Positions 31,814 through 40,237 of a stretch of DNA of 64,000 nt are shown piece after piece. The position numbers were made by a program, and so were the translations under genes. This DNA comes from Candidatus Sericytochromatia bacterium. GTDB taxonomy: Bacteria > Cyanobacteriota > Sericytochromatia > UBA7694. The stretch lies in NCBI GenBank assembly GCA_018780035.1, contig JADMKE010000001.1, positions 124,001-188,000 of the forward strand, read 5' to 3'. The notes under the pieces are model-generated. The model saw only the letters and a program-made list of their open reading frames with translations, was not told the origin of the DNA and made no database searches. Every line of letters begins with the position of its first letter. The first letter of the stretch is position 1.

Positions 31814-33136
31814 GTGAAGCAGACAAAAGATGGCCCAGGGCTAGCACAGCTTCTGGGTAAATTTGTGCCTCTCTCTCTCTCCGATATCATCATGGCACTG
31901 GGAGACCCCCTCCAGACCATGGCATTGACGCGTTTACCTCAAGCCCCCGTCACCTTAGCAGGTATGGGGGTCGTCAAATCAATTGCTGTCTTTCTTGAGA
32001 GCCCCATTATCATGATCCTGCATGCCTCAACGGCCTTGGGTAAGCAGGCCGCTTCCCGAAATGCTCTTTGGCGCTTTATGTTGCTACTGAGTGGCTTGCT
32101 GAGCTTGATTTTTGCTGGGCTGTGTCTTGGTCCTGTCTATGATTGGTTATTGTGTTCTGTTTTCGGAGTAAATCGACAAGTAGCAGATATCGGTCGCATC
32201 GCGTTTGTGATGATGATTGCTTGGCCTTTTATTATTGCCTGGAGGCGCTATTTTCAAGGCTTGCTGATTCGCAGCGGAGACAATAAATACATTGGCTACT
32301 CCAGTATTCTGCGTTTGGGATGGGTGATCGCCATTCTGCTTATTGGCGTGTCATTAAAATGGAACGGGGCTGTGCTGGGTGGTTTGAGCCTGATTGGTGG
32401 CGTGTTTTGGGAGGCTCTGATTGTTACGTGGTTTGCTTTGCGCTTAAACGTCATTTCAAAAATTGAAGCACTCAATTTACCCGAAGATTCAAGCCTGCCT
32501 CATGACTTAAAAAGTGTGACAAAGTATTATATACCATTGGCCACAACCATGATCCTTGTTTGGGGGGGGCGGGCCCTTTTAATCGGTCTAGTGGCGCGTT
32601 CTCAAGACAATACACTGGCGTTGGCCGCTTGGCCTGCAGCATGGGGGCTGGTATTGGCGATTGCAAATGCCACCCGCATGGTTCAACAGATTGTGATCTC
32701 TCATGCTGAACACGTTGAACTCAACTTAATTCTGCGTTTTAGCTTTATTGTTGGATTCTGCTGTAGCTTGGTACTTGTCTTTCTGGGATTGACCCCTTGG
32801 GGTGAAACACTCTTACAACTGTATTTGGGACAAAATCGTGATCTCTTAAAAGCTGTACACCCAGTTATTTGTTATGCCGCATTATTCCCGCTGTTTTTGG
32901 CTTTTCAAAATGCTTTACAGGGTTTGCTCATTAGCCGCCAGCAAAATTGGTTTATTAATTTTGCTACCCTGATGGGTGTCTTGTTGATGCTGTTTTTGTG
33001 TTGGTTTTTTGTCAGCCTTGGCTTACCAGGAGCCTTAAGTGCTGCTTGGGCCATGCTTTGGGGTACACTGGTGGAAATCCTTTTATTGTGTGGTAGTTTT
33101 GCTTGGGTTTGGCGTGTTCATAGAGCCAATGATTAA
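31814..33136 (+). CDS. MOP/MATE-superfamily membrane exporter (ANKH-like)
   Basis: A 440-residue membrane protein with about twelve hydrophobic segments. The opening VPLSLSDIIMALGDPLQTMA and the repeated pattern in the second half (YYIPLATTMILVWGGRALLI) fit the multidrug/oligosaccharidyl-lipid/polysaccharide flippase fold; the first segment recalls ANKH-type transporters more than NorM. Substrate unknown. The start is a GTG and no good ribosome site is seen, so the true start may be elsewhere. It sits immediately after the SbnA-like gene on the same strand, separated by a terminator, so it may export the product of that enzyme. Confidence 0.8.
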   Translation: MKQTKDGPGLAQLLGKFVPLSLSDIIMALGDPLQTMALTRLPQAPVTLAGMGVVKSIAVFLESPIIMILHASTALGKQAASRNALWRFMLLLSGLLSLIFAGLCLGPVYDWLLCSVFGVNRQVADIGRIAFVMMIAWPFIIAWRRYFQGLLIRSGDNKYIGYSSILRLGWVIAILLIGVSLKWNGAVLGGLSLIGGVFWEALIVTWFALRLNVISKIEALNLPEDSSLPHDLKSVTKYYIPLATTMILVWGGRALLIGLVARSQDNTLALAAWPAAWGLVLAIANATRMVQQIVISHAEHVELNLILRFSFIVGFCCSLVLVFLGLTPWGETLLQLYLGQNRDLLKAVHPVICYAALFPLFLAFQNALQGLLISRQQNWFINFATLMGVLLMLFLCWFFVSLGLPGALSAAWAMLWGTLVEILLLCGSFAWVWRVHRAND

Positions 33137-33151
33137 TTTTCCTTTTTGTGC

Positions 33152-33182
33152 TTGACCTTCCAACTATTGGAATCTGTAATCT
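33152..33182 (+). promoter_or_regulatory. CueR-type MerR-family copper promoter of copA
   Basis: TTGACC (33152-33157), exactly 19 bases, then TAATCT (33177-33182). Within the spacer TTCC-AACTATT-GGAA forms the dyad, as in the CueR operator. A 19 bp spacer is the hallmark of MerR-activated promoters. The copA ATG lies 30 bases downstream. Confidence 0.85.
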
Positions 33183-33211
33183 TAAAAACAGAAATTAAAA
33201 GGAGTCTTCCC

Positions 33212-35410
33212 ATGTCTGAAACCCAATTTGCCATTCAGGGCATGACCTGCGCTTCCTGCGTGCGCCATGTCGAAAAAGCCCTGCTGGAAGTACCCGGTGT
33301 GAGCCAGGTTGAGGTCAATCTGGCGAGTGAAAAAGCGCGAGTGATTTATGGCGCTGACGCGACGATCCCCCAATTGCTTGAAGCGGTTGAAGAGGCCGGT
33401 TACGATGCCCAAGCCCTGAGCGAAGACAGCCCCCACAGCAGCCCAGATAAAACAGCCGAGCTGAAGCAACAATTCAGGCATTTTCAGATTGCCGCACTGT
33501 TTTCTCTGCCCCTGCTGGCACCCATGCTGCTGATGCCGCTGGGTTTTAACCTGATGCTGCCCCCCTGGCTACAATGGGCCCTGGCCACCCCCGTCCAATT
33601 CTGGCTGGGTGCCCGGTTTTATACCGGGGCCTTTAAAGCAATCAAGGCCCGCAATGGCAATATGGACCTGCTCGTGGCCCTGGGAACCAGTGCCGCTTAT
33701 GGTCTGAGTGTTTACCAACTTTTGCGTGGCGGCCATGCCCATGCCCTGTATTTTGAAAGTGCCGCAGTGGTGATTAGCCTGGTGCTGCTGGGCAAATTTT
33801 TGGAGGCCCGCGCCAAACAACAGACCAGCGAAGCGATTCGCTCGCTTGAAGCCCTGCGCCCGGATACTGCCCGCGTCTTGAAAAATGGCCAAGAGACAGA
33901 AATGCCCCTTGCCCAGGTGCGGGTGGGGGATCACGTGATTGTGCGGGCCGGTGAGCGGATTCCGGTTGATGGCAAAATTACCAAGGGCCAGGCCCAGATT
34001 GACGAAGCCCTGATCACCGGTGAATCGCTGCCGGTCAGCAAAGGCCCCGGAGATCCCTTGATCGGTGGGGCGATCAATCTTGATGGTTTTCTCGAAGTCG
34101 AAACCAGCGCGATTGGGGCTGCAACCCTCTTGGCCAAAGTGATCAAAATGGTGGAATCGGCCCAGGCCGCCAAAGCCCCAATTCAAAAATTGGTGGACAG
34201 AATCAGCGCGATCTTTGTGCCTGTGGTGTTGGCCATTGCCCTGGTCACCCTCTTGGGCTGGTTGGTTGCCGGGGCCAGCCCTGAGCAGGCCCTGCTCAAC
34301 GCTGTGGCCGTGTTGGTGATTGCCTGCCCCTGTGCCCTGGGTTTGGCTACCCCGGCCGCGTTAATGGTGGGAATGGGTCTTGGGGCCCGCAATGGCATTT
34401 TGATCAAAGACGCAGAAGCGCTGGAGGTGACTCATTCCGTGACAACTGTGGCCTTTGACAAAACGGGCACATTGACACAAGGCAAACCCGAGGTCCAGGA
34501 AATTCATGCCCTGGAAGGCAACAAAAACAACCTATTGGGACAAATGGCTTCCCTGCAACAGGGCTCCAGCCACCCCTTGGCGGCGGCGATTCTGGCCGAA
34601 GCCGCTGCAAATGGGCTGAACTTGGCTCCGATTACGGCTCTAAAAACCTTGGCTGGGCGCGGCTTGCAGGCTGAAATAGCAGGCCAGACGCTGGTGCTGG
34701 GCAACCAGCGCCTGATGGAAGAATCCGGTATCGACCTGCAGAGCGCGGCGGGTGTGGTGGCAGCCTGGCAAAACAAAGGCCTGACCCTGGCTTATCTGGG
34801 CGAGCCAAGCTCCCGCCGTTTATTGGGCGCGGTGGCCTTTGCCGACAAGATCAAACCCTCTGCCAAAGCGACGATTGAGGCCCTGCACAGCTTAGGTCTA
34901 CAGACGGTTTTGATTACCGGTGATCATCAGAGCGCGGCCCACAGTGTGGCCCAAGCACTGGGAATTGATGTGGTTTATGCGGAGGTTTTGCCCGGTGACA
35001 AAGCCCAGATTATCCAAACCCTCCAGGCCCAAGGCCAAGTCGTGGCCATGGTGGGTGATGGTATCAACGACGCGCCCGCTTTGGCTGCTGCCCAGGTGGG
35101 CATGGCCATGTCAACCGGTACCGATATAGCAATGCAAGCCGCCGGCATTACCCTGATGCGTGGCGAACCCCTGTTGATCCCCGATGCGATTGAAATTTCA
35201 CGGCGAACCTATGCCAAAATTCGCCAAAACCTCTTTTGGGCCTTTGTCTACAACGGAATTGGCCTTCCCCTGGCTGCGTTCGGTTTGCTCAACCCCGTTT
35301 TGGCGGGGGCAGCCATGGCCTTTAGCAGTGTGAGTGTAATTACCAACGCGCTTTTATTGCGGCGCTGGAGACCGGCCAGTCGCGCTCACAAACACCAGAG
35401 AGTGCAATAA
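33212..35410 (+). CDS. copA: Copper(I)-exporting P1B-type ATPase
   Basis: A 732-residue ATPase with one N-terminal HMA domain (IQGMTCASCVRHVEKALLEV), eight membrane helices, the CPC metal site in ACPCALGLATPAALMVGMGL, the phosphorylation site VAFDKTGTLTQGKPE, ATP-binding HP (SSHPLAAAIL) and hinge MVGDGINDAPALAAAQVGMA. This is CopA, pumping copper(I) out of the cytoplasm. The ATG with AGGAG upstream is chosen over an earlier in-frame codon. It starts a rightward copper operon with the response regulator 3 bases downstream and is driven by the CueR-type promoter. Confidence 0.96.
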   Translation: MSETQFAIQGMTCASCVRHVEKALLEVPGVSQVEVNLASEKARVIYGADATIPQLLEAVEEAGYDAQALSEDSPHSSPDKTAELKQQFRHFQIAALFSLPLLAPMLLMPLGFNLMLPPWLQWALATPVQFWLGARFYTGAFKAIKARNGNMDLLVALGTSAAYGLSVYQLLRGGHAHALYFESAAVVISLVLLGKFLEARAKQQTSEAIRSLEALRPDTARVLKNGQETEMPLAQVRVGDHVIVRAGERIPVDGKITKGQAQIDEALITGESLPVSKGPGDPLIGGAINLDGFLEVETSAIGAATLLAKVIKMVESAQAAKAPIQKLVDRISAIFVPVVLAIALVTLLGWLVAGASPEQALLNAVAVLVIACPCALGLATPAALMVGMGLGARNGILIKDAEALEVTHSVTTVAFDKTGTLTQGKPEVQEIHALEGNKNNLLGQMASLQQGSSHPLAAAILAEAAANGLNLAPITALKTLAGRGLQAEIAGQTLVLGNQRLMEESGIDLQSAAGVVAAWQNKGLTLAYLGEPSSRRLLGAVAFADKIKPSAKATIEALHSLGLQTVLITGDHQSAAHSVAQALGIDVVYAEVLPGDKAQIIQTLQAQGQVVAMVGDGINDAPALAAAQVGMAMSTGTDIAMQAAGITLMRGEPLLIPDAIEISRRTYAKIRQNLFWAFVYNGIGLPLAAFGLLNPVLAGAAMAFSSVSVITNALLLRRWRPASRAHKHQRVQ

Positions 35411-35413
35411 ACC

Positions 35414-36100
35414 ATGCGTTTACTCCTGATCGAAGATGAGCCCAAATTGTCAAAAGCCATTGCCCAAGGCCTGCGCGAAGAAGGTTATGTCGTCGATCAG
35501 GCCTTTGATGGTGGAGAAGGAGAGCGTCTGGCCTTTATGCAAGAGCACGATCTGATTATCCTCGATGGCATGTTGCCAGGGTTAGATGGTCTCCAAATCT
35601 GTCAAAATTTGCGCAGAGAACGGATACAAACCCCTATCTTGATTCTCAGTGCGCGAAATCAGGTGCAGGATCGCATCGCAGGTTTGAATGTGGGAGCGGA
35701 TGACTATCTCAATAAACCCTTTGAGTTTGAAGAATTATTGGCCCGTGTACGGGCTCTTTTGCGGCGGCAGGTTCCAAGTCAAGGCGTTCAGTTGCAAGCG
35801 GGGCCACTGCGCATGGATTTAAGTTGTCACAGGGTCTTCTTACAGGAAGAGGAGATTAAACTGACCTTGCAAGAATACCGTTTGTTGGAATATTTCCTCC
35901 AACACCAGGGGCAGATTATCAGCCGTCTACAATTGGCTGAACGGGTCTGGGAAGATCCGGATATTTCTCTGGGCACAGTCGATGTCTATATTGGTTATTT
36001 GCGGAACAAAATTGACAAACCTTTTGGAACACACTTGCTCCAGACTGTGCGGGGAGTGGGCTATTGTTTGCGCTACGACCCCAGCGATGCCAACCCCTGA
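35414..36100 (+). CDS. OmpR/CusR-family response regulator
   Basis: A 228-residue response regulator. The receiver domain has the acidic pocket (IEDEP), the phosphoacceptor Asp51 in LIILDGMLPGLDG and lysine in LNKPFEF. The C-terminal winged helix has LTLQEYRLLEYFLQHQGQII and VDVYIGYLRNKID. It resembles CusR-type metal regulators. It begins 3 bases after copA. No histidine kinase gene is adjacent; the nearest candidate is the metal-sensor-like kinase at 53973-55385, so the pair may be split across the window. Confidence 0.92.
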   Translation: MRLLLIEDEPKLSKAIAQGLREEGYVVDQAFDGGEGERLAFMQEHDLIILDGMLPGLDGLQICQNLRRERIQTPILILSARNQVQDRIAGLNVGADDYLNKPFEFEELLARVRALLRRQVPSQGVQLQAGPLRMDLSCHRVFLQEEEIKLTLQEYRLLEYFLQHQGQIISRLQLAERVWEDPDISLGTVDVYIGYLRNKIDKPFGTHLLQTVRGVGYCLRYDPSDANP

Positions 36101-36198
36101 GTTCATAGGGAATTCTTAGATTTTATCCCTATAATTTTAAACAGCAACACCTGGTGGGGTGTTTGTTCAAAATATCTGAAATACGTGGTTATACCGCA

Positions 36199-37692
36199 AT
36201 GCGCAGACAATTCCTTATATTCACCCTTTCTCTTTCCGGTTTTTTAATCAGTTGCAATACATGGGGACCTATTAAAAATATACTGCAAGAGAATATGACA
36301 CAGCCTGTTCGCTCTCGACTGGTATTCCCCCCTCAGCAGTCGGTCACAAATGCTGTGCTTAGCCCGCAAGAGGTGGAAGTGCGCTTAGGCAACACAAGCA
36401 TAAAGGGAATGGGTTATCATCAGGGGCTTTTAGGACCCACCCTGATTGCAAACGCGGGTGAACAGGCACAAATCAAGGTGCAAAATCAGTTAAAAGAGCC
36501 GACAAACGTTCACTGGCATGGTTTGGTTGTTCCTGCAGACCAGGATGGGCATCCAGAGCAGCTCATTGCCCCATCTGCATCACAAACCTATTTGTTTCAA
36601 ATCAAACAAGCAGGTGGGCTTTATTGGTATCATCCTCATCCCCATAATTTAACAGCCAAACAGGCTTATTTGGGTTTGGCGGGTCTATTTGTAGTTCGGG
36701 ACCCACTTGAAGCAAAACTCAATCTACCTGTTGATTCTCAGGAGGCTTTTCTTGTATTGCAAGACAAACGCTTGGAAAACAATGCCTTGGATTATAAGCC
36801 CAATCAACAGGACATTATGAGTGGTTATCTTGGACAAGACATCTTGGTAAACGGGCAAAAGAACACCCAAATGCAGGTATTTCAAGGGATTTACCGCCTG
36901 CGAATTTTAAACGGTTCAAATGCACGGGTTTACAACATTGCTTTCGACAAAGAGACACCTTTTTGGATCATAGGAGGTGATGGTGGTCTCACAGAAACCC
37001 CCTATCCTTCAAAAGCGGTTTTATTGGGGCCGGGTGAGCGTCTTGATCTCTTGGCTGACTTTAGTTCTCACGAAGCAGGAAGCTCACTGAAGTTGATTTC
37101 CCAACCCTTTAAAGGCGTTAAAACCCAAGGTCAGCAAGCGTTCTCACTTTTGGATATTCAGATTGAAAAAGGCCCCATCAAACCCTATTTGATTCCAAAT
37201 CAACTGGCAACGTTGGAAAAAATACAAACACCACAGGGAACAAAAACACGGAGCTTTGAATTACAAGGAATGAAAATGTCTGGTGTCGATGCAATGCCTG
37301 AAATGGGGCATGGATCCATGATGATGCCTACAGGCGGCAATACAATTATGAGAGGCATGCACACTATTAATGGGAAAACCTTTGATATGAAACGGATTGA
37401 TGAAACAGTGCCTGCTGGAGCCTCGGAAATTTGGGTCTTTGATAATAGCAAAGGCGACGAAATACACCCAATGCACTTACATGGCGCTCAGTTTCAAATC
37501 ATCCAGAGAGAGGGCGGTCGAAACAGTGTTTTTTCTCATGAAAAAACCCGAAAAGACACTGTTCTATTAATGCCTGGTGAAAAGGTGTCAATTGCCGTTA
37601 AGTTTCCAGATTATAAAGGAAAGTATGTGATTCACTGTCATAACTTGGAACATGAAGACGATGGAATGATGCTCAATTTTGAATTGATATGA
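36199..37692 (+). CDS. Multicopper oxidase lipoprotein (CueO-like)
   Basis: A 497-residue multicopper oxidase. A lipobox LISC follows a hydrophobic signal, so the protein is anchored in the envelope. The four copper motifs are present: NVHWHGLVVPADQ, GLYWYHPHPHNL, IHPMHLHGAQFQII and YVIHCHNLEHEDDGMM. A Met-rich segment near residue 355 (MKMSGVDAMPEMGHGSMMMP) is like that of CueO, which uses it to bind copper(I) before oxidising it to the less toxic copper(II). An in-frame GTG further upstream is less likely. It follows the copper regulator and may have its own promoter with CCTATAAT near 36130. Confidence 0.93.
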   Translation: MRRQFLIFTLSLSGFLISCNTWGPIKNILQENMTQPVRSRLVFPPQQSVTNAVLSPQEVEVRLGNTSIKGMGYHQGLLGPTLIANAGEQAQIKVQNQLKEPTNVHWHGLVVPADQDGHPEQLIAPSASQTYLFQIKQAGGLYWYHPHPHNLTAKQAYLGLAGLFVVRDPLEAKLNLPVDSQEAFLVLQDKRLENNALDYKPNQQDIMSGYLGQDILVNGQKNTQMQVFQGIYRLRILNGSNARVYNIAFDKETPFWIIGGDGGLTETPYPSKAVLLGPGERLDLLADFSSHEAGSSLKLISQPFKGVKTQGQQAFSLLDIQIEKGPIKPYLIPNQLATLEKIQTPQGTKTRSFELQGMKMSGVDAMPEMGHGSMMMPTGGNTIMRGMHTINGKTFDMKRIDETVPAGASEIWVFDNSKGDEIHPMHLHGAQFQIIQREGGRNSVFSHEKTRKDTVLLMPGEKVSIAVKFPDYKGKYVIHCHNLEHEDDGMMLNFELI

Positions 37693-37748
37693 AGCTGTTG
37701 TTCAAATGCCTAGCGTGGCACAATCGAGCGGCTGAAGTTAGACAAACC

Positions 37749-39020
37749 ATGAGAAGGCCCATGCTCTTTCTCTTGCTCGTTCTCCTTGGCATCTCGCCTG
37801 TGTTGGCTGCAGAAAGTGACTTTCCAACACTGCTGCGCCAGGCCTTACTGTCCAATCCCGAGCTGAAACAGTCACAGGCTACAATTGCCCGACGTCGGGC
37901 GGAGTTGACATCAGCCGGAGCCTTGCCCGATCCGGTGCTCGAAACAGGCCTACAGAATTTCGAATTCGCGCGCTGGAGCCTCGGTAGCGAGCCGATGAGT
38001 GGTCTGGCCGTGATGGTGAGCCAGGAGCTACCTTACCAGCCCAAGCTGGCACTGCGGGTCCAGATGGCCGAGACGGATGTACGAATGGCCACCCAGGAAT
38101 TGCGGATGAGCACCTGGCGGCTGTACCGCGAGCTCAAAAGTGCTTACAGCGATCTGAGCTACACCCATCAGGCCGAAGCAGTATTGACAGAACTGCGCGG
38201 GCTACTGCGCCAGATGCTCAAAATTGTCGAACTCAATTACAGCGTTGGCAAGGCCACGCAGGCAGATGTCTTGAGTGTTCGCCAGGAACTGAGCATGCTC
38301 AGCGAGCGCCAGATTATGCTCGAACAGCGCCGGGGGCAAGCCCGGATCGTGATCGAACGCGTTCTCGGGAATGCCCGGCGGCCGGAACTCGAAACCGAGG
38401 TTTTGCCGACACTGCCGGAGCCAAACCGGATGCTGGGGCTGACGCAGTTGGAAGAGCGTTTTTCACAGGCTCCCGAGTTGCAAGTAGCCACGCTGGCCAT
38501 TCACATGAGTAAACTTAATACAGACATGGCGCAGTTGGAATTTATTCCCGATCCGATGTTTAGCGGTGGTGTGATGCTGCGCGGCCCGCTGCCAGCGATG
38601 TGGAATCTGCAGGTGGGGCTACCTCTGCCGGTCTTTGCCCAGCGCAAGCAGGCTCCGCTGGCGGAAGCTGCCGCCGAAGCCCAAAAAGAAGCCCAGGCCC
38701 GTGCCGAGGCTTTGCGGCAGCGCCTGATCGCACAAGTACGCGAAAACCTGACTATGCTACAGGCCGAACTCAAGCAGGAGGCGCTGTATCGCGATGTCCT
38801 GCTGCCCCAGGCCCGCCTGACAATTGACGCTCTGCTAGCAAGCTATGTCAGCGGCAAGGCCGATTTCGTCGATCTGCTCGAAGCCTGGCGTCTGTATCTG
38901 AGCTACCATCTGACCCTACCGGAAAAACAGCGCAACGCCCAACAAGCCCTCGCCATGCTTGAGGAAATGCTGGCAACGAGCCTGAGCTATCCGGCCTTGG
39001 ACAAGGAGATCACACTATGA
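37749..39020 (+). CDS. cusC: CusC-like outer membrane factor
   Basis: A TolC-type outer membrane factor of about 423 residues with signal peptide LFLLLVLLGISPVLAAES. The body shows the two-fold pattern QALLSNPELKQSQATIARR and LLASYVSGKADFVDLLEAW. A longer frame starts at 37689 and overlaps the oxidase stop (ATGA), but its extra 20 residues precede the signal peptide unnaturally. From about here to 44.4 kb, base and codon use changes visibly (more GC-ending codons, AAG for lysine) compared with flanking genes. It starts the CusCBA unit. Confidence 0.88.
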   Translation: MRRPMLFLLLVLLGISPVLAAESDFPTLLRQALLSNPELKQSQATIARRRAELTSAGALPDPVLETGLQNFEFARWSLGSEPMSGLAVMVSQELPYQPKLALRVQMAETDVRMATQELRMSTWRLYRELKSAYSDLSYTHQAEAVLTELRGLLRQMLKIVELNYSVGKATQADVLSVRQELSMLSERQIMLEQRRGQARIVIERVLGNARRPELETEVLPTLPEPNRMLGLTQLEERFSQAPELQVATLAIHMSKLNTDMAQLEFIPDPMFSGGVMLRGPLPAMWNLQVGLPLPVFAQRKQAPLAEAAAEAQKEAQARAEALRQRLIAQVRENLTMLQAELKQEALYRDVLLPQARLTIDALLASYVSGKADFVDLLEAWRLYLSYHLTLPEKQRNAQQALAMLEEMLATSLSYPALDKEITL

Positions 39021-40237
39021 GGACTTTACGGATTTTTGGATTTTTGATATTGCTCTGGAGTCTGCTGAGTGCTTGCCGCCCGCAGGCTGAATCGGAGCAT
39101 GCCGGACACTCGCCCGTCTCGACAGCCTCTGCTGACCACAGTGGCCATACGACCGCGAGCCCACAGGCTTCACCCACAGCCAAAGCGACGGCCAAAGTTG
39201 CCGGACGCAGCGGGGTGATGATCAACCCCGAAAAACAGCAACTGATCGGTCTGCAGACAGTCCGCGTCACGCCTCGGGTCCTCAGCCGGGCGATTCGTAC
39301 CGTGGGGCGAGTAGAGTACGACGAGCGGGCCTTGGCTCATGTGCATACCAAGGTCGAAGGCTGGATCGAAAAGCTCTATGCCGATTTCACCGGCCAATGG
39401 GTCAGCAAGGGCCAGCCTTTGTTGGAGATCTACAGCCCTGAGCTCTTGACGGCACAAAAAGAGTTCCTGCTCGCCTTGCAGACCCAGCGCCAACTACGCA
39501 ATATCGCCAAAGCCAGCGAACTGGCTCTTGGAGCCGAGGACAATGCCTCGTTGGTGGCCGCCGCGCGTCAGAAGCTATTGCTTTGGGATCTGCAACCGAC
39601 CCAGATTACAGCTCTTGAACGCACAGGCATAGTACGTAAAACAGTCACGCTTTACGCGCCAGCATCAGGCTATATAATCGAAAAGAAAGCACTCACAGGC
39701 ATGCAAGTGATGCCGGGAATGGAGCTTTACACGCTTGCGAATCTCACCAGCGTCTGGGTTCATGCGCAGGTTTACGAATATGAGCTGCCCAAAGTGAAAG
39801 CAGGGCAACTGGCCAGTATGCGTCTGGCCTACCTGCCAGGTGTGAGCTTTAGCGGCCGGGTCAGCTATATCTACCCGACACTGGATCCCGAAACCCGTAC
39901 TGCCACCGTTCGCATCGTATTTGCCAATCCCGAAAATCGGCTTAAGCCGGAGATGCATACCGAAGTCACGATCGAAACTGGCACGGGCCGCCAGGAACTG
40001 GCGATTCCTGCTGATGCGGTGATCGATTCTGGCACGCGCAAGCTGGTTTTCATCACCCGTGGCGATGGCTATTTCGAGCCGCGTGAAATTGTCACCGGTG
40101 GCCGTGTCGGGGATTATTACCCAGTGATGAAGGGTCTGAAGCCCAACGAGAGGGTGGTCTCATCGGCGAATTTTCTTGTCGATTCCGAAAGCCAACTCAA
40201 AGCAGCCGCTGGCAATATGGGAGGACACGGCCATTGA
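39017..40237 (+). CDS. cusB: CusB-like periplasmic adaptor lipoprotein
   Basis: A 406-residue adaptor with lipobox LLSAC (Cys20) and a His-rich front (AGHSPVSTASADHSGHTTAS). The adaptor core has IRTVGRVEYDERALAHVHTK and VEGWIEKLYADFTGQWVSKG, then LYAPASGYIIEKKALTGMQV. It ends GNMGGHGH. The N-terminal Met/His features are used in the family to hand copper(I) or silver to the pump. It overlaps cusC and cusA by four bases each, so the three are strictly coupled. Confidence 0.92.
   Translation: MRTLRIFGFLILLWSLLSACRPQAESEHAGHSPVSTASADHSGHTTASPQASPTAKATAKVAGRSGVMINPEKQQLIGLQTVRVTPRVLSRAIRTVGRVEYDERALAHVHTKVEGWIEKLYADFTGQWVSKGQPLLEIYSPELLTAQKEFLLALQTQRQLRNIAKASELALGAEDNASLVAAARQKLLLWDLQPTQITALERTGIVRKTVTLYAPASGYIIEKKALTGMQVMPGMELYTLANLTSVWVHAQVYEYELPKVKAGQLASMRLAYLPGVSFSGRVSYIYPTLDPETRTATVRIVFANPENRLKPEMHTEVTIETGTGRQELAIPADAVIDSGTRKLVFITRGDGYFEPREIVTGGRVGDYYPVMKGLKPNERVVSSANFLVDSESQLKAAAGNMGGHGH

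Noticed and set aside
33569-34186. Minus-strand frame of 205 codons opposite copA
   Set aside because: Shadow of the well-defined CopA ATPase; no recognisable domain.
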